A stretch of 64,000 bases of DNA, from NCBI GenBank assembly GCA_964481425.1, contig CAYZTM010000003.1:1-64000 (forward strand). The letters are read 5' to 3'. Positions 8,583 to 17,550 of the stretch are shown here, one piece after another. A model generated the notes under the pieces. It was not told the origin of the DNA. It worked only from the letters and a program-made list of their open reading frames with translations, and did no database searches. The first letter of the stretch is position 1, and each line of letters starts with the position of its first letter. The translations under genes and the position numbers were made by a program. The stretch is from MKUN01 sp964481425. Lineage in GTDB: Bacteria > Bacteroidota > Bacteroidia > Chitinophagales > Chitinophagaceae.

Positions 8583-9623
8583 TTAATTAAGCTGTATCTT
8601 CTCTGCTTCTCGTTTCATGGTAAGTTCCCATCGCCATGCCGTATCCATCATCTGGTGCAGGTCGTACTTAGGCTCCCAACCCAGTAATTCATGCGCCTTA
8701 TTATTATTGGCATATACTGCGACAACATCGCCCGGCCTGCGGGGCCCTATCTTATAGTTGAGTTTTTGGCCCGAGGCCTTTTCAAATGCCTCTATCAGTT
8801 CCAGCACAGTAACACCATTGCCTGTACCGAGGTTGAACACCTCGCACTTATCTGTATTGCGGCCCTCAATAGTATATTGCAATGCTTTGGTATGAGCATT
8901 GGCAATGTCCATCACATGCACATAATCACGCACGCATGAGCCGTCACGAGTAGGGTAATCGTTACCGAACACCTGCATTTCCATGCGTTTGCCTATTGCT
9001 GTTTGGGTAATCATCGGTACCAGGTTCTCCGGTTTCTCCTGCAGCTCACCTATCATAGCAGAGGGGTGTGCACCTACGGGATTGAAATAGCGTAGTAGTG
9101 TTACATTGAACTTCCTGTTCTGGCGCGCGAAGTCGCGGCATATGGCCTCACCCATCTGCTTGGTACGCGCATATGGAGACTCGGGCTCCCCGATAGGTGC
9201 TGATTCCATCACAGGTAGTTCTTTGGGGTTGCCATATACAGAGCAGGAAGAAGAAAACACGAACTGGTTGATGTGGTGCTCCTGTGCACATTGCAAAACA
9301 TTTACCAGCGAATTGATATTATTCCTGAAGTATTTCAGGGGTTCCTGTACAGATTCAGGCACAGACTTGAATGCTGCAAAATGGATGATGCCGCATATAC
9401 CGGGGTTCTCTATAAAGAGCGCTTCTGTATCATCAATGTTACAAAGATTGATCTTATAATTTTTAACACCCCTGCCTGTGATCATTTCCACCCCTTGCTG
9501 CATGCGCAATGAACCGCGAGACAGGTCGTCAACAGATATCACATCAAATCCGTTCTCAATAAGATCTATTATAGTGTGTGCGCCAATATATCCGCAACCG
9601 CCTGTGACCAGGATCTTCTTCAT
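8583..9623 (-). CDS. galE: UDP-glucose 4-epimerase
   Basis: Interconverts UDP-glucose and UDP-galactose with NAD+. The 346-residue extended SDR protein has the NAD-binding TGGCGYIGAHT at residues 7-17, FAAFKSV, the SSCSVYGNP catalytic serine segment, and the YARTKQMGE Tyr-x3-Lys pair at about 155. It continues with LRYFNPVGAHPS, RDGSCVRDYVHVMD and NLGTGNGVTVLE. Length and motif order are canonical for GalE. It feeds surface glycan synthesis. Two TAnnTTTG boxes lie just upstream (9640-9647 and 9625-9632), so it has its own promoter even though the ABC exporter gene upstream is only 30 nt away. Confidence 0.93.
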   Translation of the reverse strand: MKKILVTGGCGYIGAHTIIDLIENGFDVISVDDLSRGSLRMQQGVEMITGRGVKNYKINLCNIDDTEALFIENPGICGIIHFAAFKSVPESVQEPLKYFRNNINSLVNVLQCAQEHHINQFVFSSSCSVYGNPKELPVMESAPIGEPESPYARTKQMGEAICRDFARQNRKFNVTLLRYFNPVGAHPSAMIGELQEKPENLVPMITQTAIGKRMEMQVFGNDYPTRDGSCVRDYVHVMDIANAHTKALQYTIEGRNTDKCEVFNLGTGNGVTVLELIEAFEKASGQKLNYKIGPRRPGDVVAVYANNNKAHELLGWEPKYDLHQMMDTAWRWELTMKREAEKIQLN

Positions 9624-9639
9624 CCAAAAGTATTTGCTG

Positions 9640-9647
9640 CAAATATA
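9640..9647 (-). promoter_or_regulatory. -7 box (TATATTTG) for galE
   Basis: An exact TAnnTTTG match on the minus strand, 16 nt before the galE ATG, with a possible -33 TTG 21 nt further up. A second match, TACTTTTG at 9625-9632, is only 1 nt from the ATG and is less likely to be used. Confidence 0.5.
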
Positions 9648-9653
9648 CCGTAT

Positions 9654-11459
9654 CTATTTCACCTGCTGCAATTCGACAAGCTTTTTATAGAGGCCTTCGT
9701 GTTTTATCAGTTCAGCATGCGTGCCGCGCTCGGCTATTTTGCCTTTATCCAGTACTATTATCTCATCGGCATGCTGCACAGTGGACAGGCGGTGCGCGAT
9801 AACAATAGATGTACGGTTCTTCATCAGCTTATTGATGGCATCCTGCACCATACGCTCACTTTCTGTATCCAGCGAAGAAGTGGCTTCGTCCAGTATCAGT
9901 ATAGGAGGGTTCTTCAGTACGGCCCTGGCAATGGTCACCCTTTGTCGCTCGCCACCACTTAGTTTGCTACCCCTGTCACCCACAACGGTCTGGTACCCCT
10001 CGCTTTTTTGCAGAATGAAATTATGTGCATTCGCAATCCGGGCAGCTTCTTCTACCTGCTCCTGCGTTGCCCCACCTGTGCCTAAGGTGATGTTATTGAA
10101 TATAGTATCGTTAAACAACACAGGGTCCTGCCCCACAACGCCCATAAGCCTGCGGAGGTCGCTCAGTTTGTATTCTTTGATATTGATACCGTCAAGCAAG
10201 ATCTCACCACCCGTAACATCATGAAACCGCGGGATAAGATCAACCAATGTTGATTTACCGGCCCCTGACGCTCCCACCAAAGCAACAGTTTTGCCCTTTG
10301 GTATACTGATGTTGATACCATCCAGTATCTTTTTATCTCCGTAGGCGAAGGAAACATTCTTCAATTCGATAGTGTTATTGAATCCGCTCACAGATCTTGC
10401 ATTGGATAACTCCTGCAAGGAATTTTCCACCGTAAGCAGGTGCTCTATCCTGTCGAGCGCGGCAGCACCTTTCTGTGCATTGTTATAGGCCGATGATAGA
10501 TTCTTAAACGGTGTGATAATGAGATAAAAGAATGAGATATAGGATATAAATACGGGCCCGGTCATAGAGGTACTGCCGGAGAATATCAGGCTGCCCCCAT
10601 ACAATAATATGATGCAGACAACTATAATGCCCATCGTTTCTGACGCCGGCGACCCAAGTTCCTTGCGCGCTGCGATGCGATTGCGAACACGATATAGCGT
10701 ATTATTCACCTCCATAAAACGAAGGTATTGATGCTTCTCAGCATTGAAGGCCTTTATTACCCGCATGCCCACCAGTGTTTCGTCAATAATGCCGAGTATC
10801 GTACCAAGGTACTGCTGTGCGAGATTAGAAGGACGTTTCAAAGATTTACCTATTATCCCAATTACGAACCCAGCTATAGGGAGAAATAAGAATAGAAACA
10901 AAGTAAGTTGCGGGCTTACGTAAACCATAACCGCAAGCGTGATGATAATACTGAGCGGGTCTCGGATGAACACCTCGAGCACACTAAGTATCGATGTCTC
11001 CAGTTCATTGATGTCATTGGTCATCCGCGACATCAGATCACCTTTCCGCTCTTCGGTAAAAAAGCCGATAGGCAGCGAAAGCGTTTTTGTGAACAACTCA
11101 TTACGAAGACGACGTAATATCGCATTTCTTATAGGATTGAGAATATAAGCAGACAAATAAGTGAACAGGTTTTTGAATATTGTGGCGATCACAACGATGA
11201 TAACAATATATGTGAGCGTCTGCATCCTGCCATGTTCATGGCTAAAATTGTAGACGAACATATTGATCCATGCATTAACGTCGAAAGAACCTGTTGCAGG
11301 CTTAGGCGCAGTATCTGTAAACAACACCTGCAAAACCGGCGCAAGCAAGCTGAACGAAAACAATGTGAACACAATGGCAAGCAGGCTGAACAGAAAATAC
11401 AGTCCCATCTGGCCTTTATAATCAGCCAAATACCGGGAGTATTTAATGAGTCTTTTCAT
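9654..11459 (-). CDS. MsbA-like ABC exporter (permease-ATPase fusion)
   Basis: A 601-residue half-transporter. The first 330 residues carry six membrane helices, with the coupling segment SLPIGFFTEERKGDLMSRMTND typical of the MsbA/lipid-flippase subgroup (FxxxxxGDLxSRxxND). The ATPase domain has Walker A GASGAGKST at about residue 390, signature LSGGERQR, Walker B ILILDEATSSLDTE and IAHRLSTVQHAD. Homologues flip lipid A-core or other lipids across the inner membrane; that role is inferred from the family. It starts 6 nt after the cysS stop codon, so it is probably transcribed with cysS. Confidence 0.88.
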   Translation of the reverse strand: MKRLIKYSRYLADYKGQMGLYFLFSLLAIVFTLFSFSLLAPVLQVLFTDTAPKPATGSFDVNAWINMFVYNFSHEHGRMQTLTYIVIIVVIATIFKNLFTYLSAYILNPIRNAILRRLRNELFTKTLSLPIGFFTEERKGDLMSRMTNDINELETSILSVLEVFIRDPLSIIITLAVMVYVSPQLTLFLFLFLPIAGFVIGIIGKSLKRPSNLAQQYLGTILGIIDETLVGMRVIKAFNAEKHQYLRFMEVNNTLYRVRNRIAARKELGSPASETMGIIVVCIILLYGGSLIFSGSTSMTGPVFISYISFFYLIITPFKNLSSAYNNAQKGAAALDRIEHLLTVENSLQELSNARSVSGFNNTIELKNVSFAYGDKKILDGINISIPKGKTVALVGASGAGKSTLVDLIPRFHDVTGGEILLDGINIKEYKLSDLRRLMGVVGQDPVLFNDTIFNNITLGTGGATQEQVEEAARIANAHNFILQKSEGYQTVVGDRGSKLSGGERQRVTIARAVLKNPPILILDEATSSLDTESERMVQDAINKLMKNRTSIVIAHRLSTVQHADEIIVLDKGKIAERGTHAELIKHEGLYKKLVELQQVK

Positions 11460-11465
11460 GCCTGG

Positions 11466-12959
11466 TTATTCTATTGTGTATGTTACCGAACCGTCTTTTT
11501 CATCTTTGAGCAGAACGCCTGCCTCTGCCAGTTTATTGCGTATCTGGTCGCTCGTAGCAAAGTCTTTACGGGTACGGGCCTCTTTACGCATCTCAATCAG
11601 CAAAGACAGCACACTGTCCAGTTTGTCGCTTTGTTGCAGCTGCATAGGCTGCATACCTAATACATCCACGAGGTAGGTCTTAAAAGTATCCTGCAGCAAG
11701 GTAAAAGTATCGGCAGTCAAGGCGGTAGCAGCTATCTGCCCGCCCTTAATACCATTGATAACCGGAGCCAACTCAAAAAGATTGGCTATCACTTTAGCTG
11801 TATTGAAATCATCGTCCATGAACTCTTTGCATTCATGGCACCAGGTCCTCACCTTGCCGTTCAGTTCCCCATCTGTTGGTTCTGTATTACCGGGATGCAG
11901 CAACTTTTGTAATACCTCGTAAGCTTCCCAAAGCCTGCGGAATGCACGCTCTGAGGCCTGCAATGCCTCATTGGAGAAATCCAGTGTACTGCGGTAATGC
12001 GTCTGCAATATGTAGAAACGCACGACCATAGGATGGTAGGGCTGCTCCAGCATCGGGTGCCCGCCCGAAAAGAGCTCGGTAAGTTTTATCACATTGTTAT
12101 AGCTCTTACCCATCTTCTTGCCGTTGATGGTGATCATGTTATTGTGCATCCAGTAGCGCACCGGCGCATGGCCATGAGCAATGGTCGATTGTGCTATTTC
12201 GCTTTCATGATGCGGAAATAGCAGGTCCATTCCGCCACCATGTATATCAAAGGTCTCGCCAAGATATTTGCTACTCATCGCTGAGCACTCTATATGCCAG
12301 CCGGGGAAACCTTCGCCCCATGGACTGGTCCAGCGCATGATATGCTCAGGGGGTGCATTTTTCCAAAGTGCAAAATCTACTTTATTACGTTTTTCGTCCT
12401 GTCCTTCGAGGTCGCGCGTAGTTTCCAACAGGTCGTCCAGCACCCGCCCCGATAGTTTACCATAAGGGTAGTCTGCGGCATATTTTTTCACATCAAAATA
12501 TACGGAGCCGTTCACTTCGTAGGCATATCCTTTGGCTATGATATCCTGTATCATATTGATCTGCTCTATGATGTGGCCGGTAGCAGTGGGCTCTATACTT
12601 GGGTCCTCGCAGTTGAACTGGTGCATGCCCCAGTGGTACAGGTTGGTGTACTTATGCACCAGTTCCATGGGCTCCATCCTTTCCAGGAGTGCCTTTTTAC
12701 TCACTTTATCTTCAGCTTCGCGGCCCTCTTCCTCAAAATGGCCTGCATCGGTAATATTGCGCACATAGCGTACCCTATACCCGAGATGACGCAGGTAGCG
12801 GTACACTACATCGAACGTGATATAGGGGCGTGCATGGCCCAGGTGCGACTCGCCCGATACGGTGGGGCCGCAGACATAGAGACCTACATGGCCGGGAACA
12901 ATAGACTCAAACTTTTCTTTCTGGCGTGTATAAGAATTATACAAATGCAAATCTGACAT
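11466..12959 (-). CDS. cysS: Cysteinyl-tRNA synthetase
   Basis: Charges tRNA-Cys. The 497-residue class I synthetase shows the zinc-ligand cysteine in LYVCGPTV, the HIGH-equivalent HLGHARPYITFD at about residue 37, the FPGWHIECSAM and HGGGMDLLFPHHESE segments with the remaining zinc ligands, and the KMSKS-equivalent KMGKS at about 280. A helical DALR-type domain closes the protein, with the typical LLIEMRKEARTRKDFATSDQIR near the end. It lies upstream of the MsbA-like gene with a 6-nt gap. Confidence 0.96.
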   Translation of the reverse strand: MSDLHLYNSYTRQKEKFESIVPGHVGLYVCGPTVSGESHLGHARPYITFDVVYRYLRHLGYRVRYVRNITDAGHFEEEGREAEDKVSKKALLERMEPMELVHKYTNLYHWGMHQFNCEDPSIEPTATGHIIEQINMIQDIIAKGYAYEVNGSVYFDVKKYAADYPYGKLSGRVLDDLLETTRDLEGQDEKRNKVDFALWKNAPPEHIMRWTSPWGEGFPGWHIECSAMSSKYLGETFDIHGGGMDLLFPHHESEIAQSTIAHGHAPVRYWMHNNMITINGKKMGKSYNNVIKLTELFSGGHPMLEQPYHPMVVRFYILQTHYRSTLDFSNEALQASERAFRRLWEAYEVLQKLLHPGNTEPTDGELNGKVRTWCHECKEFMDDDFNTAKVIANLFELAPVINGIKGGQIAATALTADTFTLLQDTFKTYLVDVLGMQPMQLQQSDKLDSVLSLLIEMRKEARTRKDFATSDQIRNKLAEAGVLLKDEKDGSVTYTIE

Positions 12960-13061
12960 GCTGAAAAATAATTGTAAAAATATGGTTTAAATGATTGGCA
13001 GGACAAAATAAATGAACAGGGTGCGTATCGCGAACCCTATCAACACGAACAACAACAGGAA

Positions 13062-13136
13062 GTGAATATAATTTTATTATTTGCCATGTTTTGTATCAAT
13101 GCATGGTGCATTGCCTGGGCGCAAGATACTCCATAA
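13062..13136 (+). other. Isolated signal-peptide-like mini-ORF
   Basis: From GTG 13062 this 24-codon frame reads NIILLFAMFCINAWCIAWAQ then DTP and a stop. It is a hydrophobic stretch ending in a Bacteroidota-style AQD cleavage site. It lies between two minus-strand genes, with no continuation in any frame that I could see. It may be the remnant of a deleted secreted-protein gene, or chance. The rest of the 222-nt gap (12960-13181) shows nothing else clear. Confidence 0.2.
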
Positions 13137-13181
13137 ACCAAAAGCATCCAAAAAAATGAATATTTATAATAGGCGTACTTA

Positions 13182-14315
13182 TTATTTCAGCACTCTGAAG
13201 TTGGCAATTACCGGGTTGTGGTCCGAAGCATATATAGTGGGACATTTGTAGCCAATGACCTGTAAAGCCGCAGGATCATAGAACATATCGTCAATGCGTA
13301 GTGTGAACAGCAACTGGTTATAGGTTCTGCCGAGCCCCCTTCCCTTGTCGAGAAACGCATCATTAAGCCCTCCACGTACGGTGGTATAGGTATATGATGC
13401 GGGGAGGTCATTGAAATCTCCGCTGATAAATACAGGGTACGGGCTTTTCTTTACTATGGCCGCTACACTGTCTGCTTCGCTGGCCCTTATGGCAAAAGCA
13501 CGATTGAACTTCCAGATGAAGGTACGGGAGTGTTTTATTTCGCTGATACCAGGCGTTTGTTCTTTTACCTGGTGCAGGTAGGCCCTGTCATAATCATTGA
13601 TATTGAACGAGAACAGGTGCAGGAAGAACATGCGTATCGTCCTGCCATCTATTTGCACATCGGCCTGCTGCATAATGATCCAGTCGCCGAGATGATAGAC
13701 CGTATAACCGAGTAAGGGATACTTCGAAAATACTATGGTCCCCAGTACAACATCTATCCCAAGTGTATTATCTACCCCGAAATGGTATTCTTTAAAGCCA
13801 CAACTCTGCGATATCTTTTGCTCATTGCTTTTGCTGCTGCTATCCCTATACATATAGTATTCAGGCATTACCAGTATATCAGGGTTTTCTTTCTTTATTT
13901 TATCCATTATCACATCCCTGTCATTCTTCTTCGACCTGTTCTTTTTATCGTACAGGCCCATGCCATGTATGTTCCAGTGCATTACCTTCAGCCTGCCCGG
14001 CCCGGATACCATATCATTTGTTCCGGTATAGTTGAAGGCGAATACCGTGATAATAAGTTTATAACATACGACAATGCCCACCAGCGAAATAAGGGCCCGT
14101 GCTTTTTTACGTGAAAGCAGCCAAATGAGAACGAATGCAACATTGGCCATTATCGCGAAGGGTATGGTCAGCGAGCATATGGCTATATAACGATAATGGG
14201 CGGGACTTACATACGATGATAAATAACAACAGCCCAGCCAGCATACAGAGCAGACATTAAGGATAATAAGGGTGTGGCTTATAAGCCGGTTAAGTATGCC
14301 GGTTCTTTGCTCCAA
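13182..14315 (-). CDS. Membrane-anchored endonuclease/exonuclease/phosphatase (EEP) family protein
   Basis: A 377-residue protein. Three hydrophobic segments occupy about residues 10-95. The EEP catalytic domain follows with MHWNIHGMG (Asn), VMPEYYMY (Glu, metal), FISGDFNDLPAS (Asp-x-Asn), RIDDMFYDP and ASDHNPVIANF (terminal Asp-His). All residues of the fold's active site are visible, so it should be a functional phosphodiesterase or phosphatase facing one side of the inner membrane. The substrate is unknown. It lies 7 nt downstream of two rhomboid genes, forming a three-gene operon. Confidence 0.8.
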   Translation of the reverse strand: MEQRTGILNRLISHTLIILNVCSVCWLGCCYLSSYVSPAHYRYIAICSLTIPFAIMANVAFVLIWLLSRKKARALISLVGIVVCYKLIITVFAFNYTGTNDMVSGPGRLKVMHWNIHGMGLYDKKNRSKKNDRDVIMDKIKKENPDILVMPEYYMYRDSSSKSNEQKISQSCGFKEYHFGVDNTLGIDVVLGTIVFSKYPLLGYTVYHLGDWIIMQQADVQIDGRTIRMFFLHLFSFNINDYDRAYLHQVKEQTPGISEIKHSRTFIWKFNRAFAIRASEADSVAAIVKKSPYPVFISGDFNDLPASYTYTTVRGGLNDAFLDKGRGLGRTYNQLLFTLRIDDMFYDPAALQVIGYKCPTIYASDHNPVIANFRVLK

Positions 14316-14322
14316 AATATTG

Positions 14323-15222
14323 TCAGTTTTCTTTACTGGCCTTCATTAATATTTCTTTTTCTTCACTAGTAAGTGAGCTGTATCCGTGGCGGTTTATCTT
14401 ATCGAGCAGATCGTCTATACGTTTCTGCGGTATCTCCGTATGCGCATGCAAATGGTCCAACACCTCTTTACGTCGCTTGGAGCTGCGGGCTTTCAATTCA
14501 TTTGGGGTGACCGAGCTTTCCATGCGGTTGAATATATCATACATCCAGTCTCCGGGGCGATAACCTTTACGCAGCAGCCTGATATAAGCAAAGCCGCTGA
14601 GACCGCCACCCGCCAGCATAAGCAACAAAACAGGTTGCAGGCCTGTACTCATCAACACCAGCACCAGGAATATGGCTGCAACTAACATGAGCGACACACT
14701 GAAGGAATAACCAAAGAACAGCCTGTATTTGGGAGCAATGGTAATGGCTGCTGCTGCAAGCGCCACTAAACCAACCTGTGCACCCATGATACTATGATTG
14801 AGGTCGAACCACGATCCGGGGATGAACTGTGCCAGCAGGCAAAATATGCCACCCGCCAGCAGGCTGTAAATGAATATCGGTATCACCTGCCTGTAGCCCA
14901 CTAATGTTTGCACTACACTGCCAAAGCAATAGAGCCATATCATATTGCTGAACATCTCCCAAAAACCACCATGTACCCAGCCATATGTCAATATGGTCCA
15001 TGGCTTCATCTTAAAGAAAGCCAGCGGGGGCAAAGCCACATTACTCACCATATTAACAGCCACTTCGTTTTTAGGCACCCCTACTATCCACTGTACCGCT
15101 TCTATAAAATGGTACGCCACGAACGCCACACCACAGGCAATGATCAGCTGCAATACCGCATTGTTGCGGTAAGCCGGGAGAAAAGCAGATGGTGACCGTT
15201 TATATACCTTAGACATTGTCAT
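14323..15222 (-). CDS. Rhomboid-family pseudoprotease (catalytic residues missing)
   Basis: A 299-residue protein with the rhomboid membrane core. TM2 begins with WVHGGFWEMFSNMIWLYCFG, but the second His of the usual H-x4-H-x3-N is Glu. The catalytic GxSG motif is replaced by MGAQVG (Gln at about 149 in place of Ser). The TM6 position that should read H-x-GG is LAGGG, so the catalytic His is also gone. A C-terminal soluble domain ends in the conserved RIDDLLDKINRHGYSSLTSEEKE (about 268-290), common in Bacteroidota rhomboids. It should be proteolytically dead, like an iRhom, but the frame is intact and the fold well kept. It starts 7 nt after an intact rhomboid. ATG 15216 is an alternative start. 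Confidence 0.8.
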   Translation of the reverse strand: MTMSKVYKRSPSAFLPAYRNNAVLQLIIACGVAFVAYHFIEAVQWIVGVPKNEVAVNMVSNVALPPLAFFKMKPWTILTYGWVHGGFWEMFSNMIWLYCFGSVVQTLVGYRQVIPIFIYSLLAGGIFCLLAQFIPGSWFDLNHSIMGAQVGLVALAAAAITIAPKYRLFFGYSFSVSLMLVAAIFLVLVLMSTGLQPVLLLMLAGGGLSGFAYIRLLRKGYRPGDWMYDIFNRMESSVTPNELKARSSKRRKEVLDHLHAHTEIPQKRIDDLLDKINRHGYSSLTSEEKEILMKASKEN

Positions 15223-15229
15223 TAATTTA

Positions 15230-16147
15230 TTAAAAAAAATCGTTCCTGTTGCGTTTGTTCCAGATCTTTAACAATATAAATGCGAAGAGCATACCACCCA
15301 GGTGTGCATAGTGTGCAATATTGTCACCGGCAGAGTTTTGAATGCCCGAGTATAATTCAAATAGTGCATAACCTGCCACTACCCATTTGGCCTTGATAGG
15401 TACCAGGAAATAAAAATAAAGGAGGGTATTGGGGAAAAGGTAGCCAAATGCGAATAACACGCCAAACACCGCACCGGATGCACCTACCGTTGCTTCATCA
15501 AAAATGCCTTTGTAAAATACATGATTAGCCGGGTCATAAATACCATGGAGGTATTCATGCAAAAATATCTTCGAATCATTGGCATATTGCAGGGATGTGG
15601 GGTTAAGCTTCCACTCCTCGTAAAGCTGTGCCAGTCTTATGCCAAGTTTATCGGGATCGAGTGGTATAAAATGCTTTTGCAGCACTGCCTGGTATTGGTC
15701 GAAGGTAGGGTTTGCCTGGTAAGCCGAAAATACCTTTTCGAGACTGTGGAACTGGTAGCCGATAACGCTAAGATGACAAAGCGCGGCCCCAATGCCGCAG
15801 ATCATATAGAATGTAAAAAAACGTTTTGGGCCCCATACATTCTCTAATATGCTACCGAACATCCAGAGTGCGAACATATTGGAGAACAGGTGCAGGATGG
15901 TCATGTTCACATCATTGTAACTACCGTGCATGAACATATGTGTAACGATCTGCCACCAATGGAAATAATGTGAGCCCCAATAGTGCAGGCCAAACCAATC
16001 GGCCATATCGATACCCATCTTTCCCAAAACATATTGGGCAAATACAATAATGGTATTGATGATGATGAGGTTCTTTACAACGGTTGGCAATACCCGGAAA
16101 CGACCCGGCCTGAAATCAGTCATATAATTTATTCTAAGGGTACTCAA
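15230..16147 (-). CDS. Rhomboid intramembrane serine protease (intact)
   Basis: A 305-residue polytopic protein with all catalytic features. It has H-GSYNDVNMTILHLFSNM in TM2 with the oxyanion Asn, GASG at residues 222-225 (Ser 224 nucleophile) and HYAHLGGM with the catalytic His at about 282. Between TM3 and the serine helix is an insert of roughly 90 residues (about 125-215) that is longer than in GlpG. It cleaves membrane proteins within or near their TM segments; the substrate is unknown. It is the first gene of an operon with the pseudoprotease and the EEP protein. Confidence 0.88.
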   Translation of the reverse strand: MSTLRINYMTDFRPGRFRVLPTVVKNLIIINTIIVFAQYVLGKMGIDMADWFGLHYWGSHYFHWWQIVTHMFMHGSYNDVNMTILHLFSNMFALWMFGSILENVWGPKRFFTFYMICGIGAALCHLSVIGYQFHSLEKVFSAYQANPTFDQYQAVLQKHFIPLDPDKLGIRLAQLYEEWKLNPTSLQYANDSKIFLHEYLHGIYDPANHVFYKGIFDEATVGASGAVFGVLFAFGYLFPNTLLYFYFLVPIKAKWVVAGYALFELYSGIQNSAGDNIAHYAHLGGMLFAFILLKIWNKRNRNDFF

Positions 16148-16224
16148 TCGCTATGCCCCAATGGCATTGCACTCAATCGAAGGTCAAAATAACGAAAAAT
16201 AAAACGGATGGCGTTCAGCGTAAG

Positions 16225-17550
16225 TCAGCCGGGCTTGTTCAGCAGGTCTATCACTCCCTCTTTCCGGAGGATTCTGTAACCTATCCTGTCATCTGATATA
16301 CCCGGTTTTAATTCATATGTAAACTTAAAATCACCATTTTCTGCCATATTGGTAACGAAGTAGGCAAAAAATAATTCTTTCCTGCCGCTGAAATGCTGAG
16401 CTACTTCATACAAATGAGTAGAAAGCACCATGATATGGTGCGGGCGCTGCAGCAATCCATCCACCACAGCCCGGGTGCATTCATAAGCATCGTGCACATT
16501 GGTACCTTTGAACAATTCATCCATCAGCACCAGGTGCGGTGCGCTCTGCACCAGTTTGCCAGCAGTATGTTTCATACGCTGTACCTCGGCAAAAAAGTAG
16601 CTCTCCCCGCGCATGATGTTGTCCTCCACCTGCATGCTGGTTATGATGCCTGACAGGAAGCTGATATGCATTGATGCTGCAGGCACACCCATGCCCAGGT
16701 GGGCCAGTAAAGCCCCAACCCCAAGGGCCCGCAGAAAAGTGGTCTTGCCCGACATGTTGGCGCCCGTCAACAGCAGGAAATTCCGATTATCGCTAAAGTT
16801 TATATCATAAGATACAGGATACTCCAACAGCGGGTGGTACAGGGCTTTAGCTTCAAATACCACAGGCAAAGCCGGCTGCAGTACAGGGAATACCCATTTG
16901 TTCGCAACAGTTGCTCTAGCCATACTCTGCCATGCATCCAGCCGGGCATAGCGTGCCATGAGGCGGTACGTAACATTTTTTATCTCACGCCGGGCCTTGT
17001 AGCATAGCTCCATCAGGGTAGCGTAAGGCGTCTTTTTCGACACGTCCAGCAAAGCCGGTGTCAGGCGATGTTGCAGGTCTCCGGCAATGGCCTCCAGTTC
17101 ACTCCTCAATAACTGTGGCAGGTCATCCCGTTCCAGCAGGGCCACCAGTTGGGTACAACCCTGGAGGAAATCGGATAAATGCGATATGGAAAACTGCGTG
17201 AAGAAATATTCATTACGGTTCAGCAGTTTTTGAAACAAGGCACCGAATGCCTTTGTGAAACCTGTTGGCGGAGCTCCTACACTATCTGCAGCCTCGAAAA
17301 ACTTCTCCAGCATCACAATAGTACCGTTCGATATCACCTCGGGCCATAGCTGCTCATTCTTTGTCCAGAATTTCACAGTATCCTGCAACTGTTGCAACTG
17401 CTCAAAAGTATCAGGAGGGTGCTGAATCAACTGCTGTAACTGTTCCCGCCCTGTTTGGGTAGTAGTATGATCCAGCAATGCGAAGATACCCCCGCCGGCA
17501 TCGGCGGTAAATACAGAAAGGTCTTTAAGGGTGATCTTATCGTTTTGCAT
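16225..17550 (-). CDS. MutS-related ATPase (domain III-V only)
   Basis: A 441-residue protein corresponding to the lever/clamp and ATPase part of MutS, without the mismatch-reading N-terminal domain. Walker A is GANMSGKTTFLR at about residue 263, followed by the MutS-type SYFFAEVQRMK, Walker B LVLMDELFKGTNVHDA and STHLYEVAQHF. It is neither full-length MutS nor MutS2 (no Smr domain). Such short proteins are common in Bacteroidota and have no settled function; a DNA-structure-related ATPase role is inferred. Its ATG overlaps the pyrC stop (TAATG at 17548-17552), so translation is coupled. Confidence 0.8.
   Translation of the reverse strand: MQNDKITLKDLSVFTADAGGGIFALLDHTTTQTGREQLQQLIQHPPDTFEQLQQLQDTVKFWTKNEQLWPEVISNGTIVMLEKFFEAADSVGAPPTGFTKAFGALFQKLLNRNEYFFTQFSISHLSDFLQGCTQLVALLERDDLPQLLRSELEAIAGDLQHRLTPALLDVSKKTPYATLMELCYKARREIKNVTYRLMARYARLDAWQSMARATVANKWVFPVLQPALPVVFEAKALYHPLLEYPVSYDINFSDNRNFLLLTGANMSGKTTFLRALGVGALLAHLGMGVPAASMHISFLSGIITSMQVEDNIMRGESYFFAEVQRMKHTAGKLVQSAPHLVLMDELFKGTNVHDAYECTRAVVDGLLQRPHHIMVLSTHLYEVAQHFSGRKELFFAYFVTNMAENGDFKFTYELKPGISDDRIGYRILRKEGVIDLLNKPG

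Noticed and set aside
16225..17550. Mismatch repair protein MutS
   Set aside because: The mismatch-binding N-terminal domain is absent and the length is about half; called MutS-related instead.
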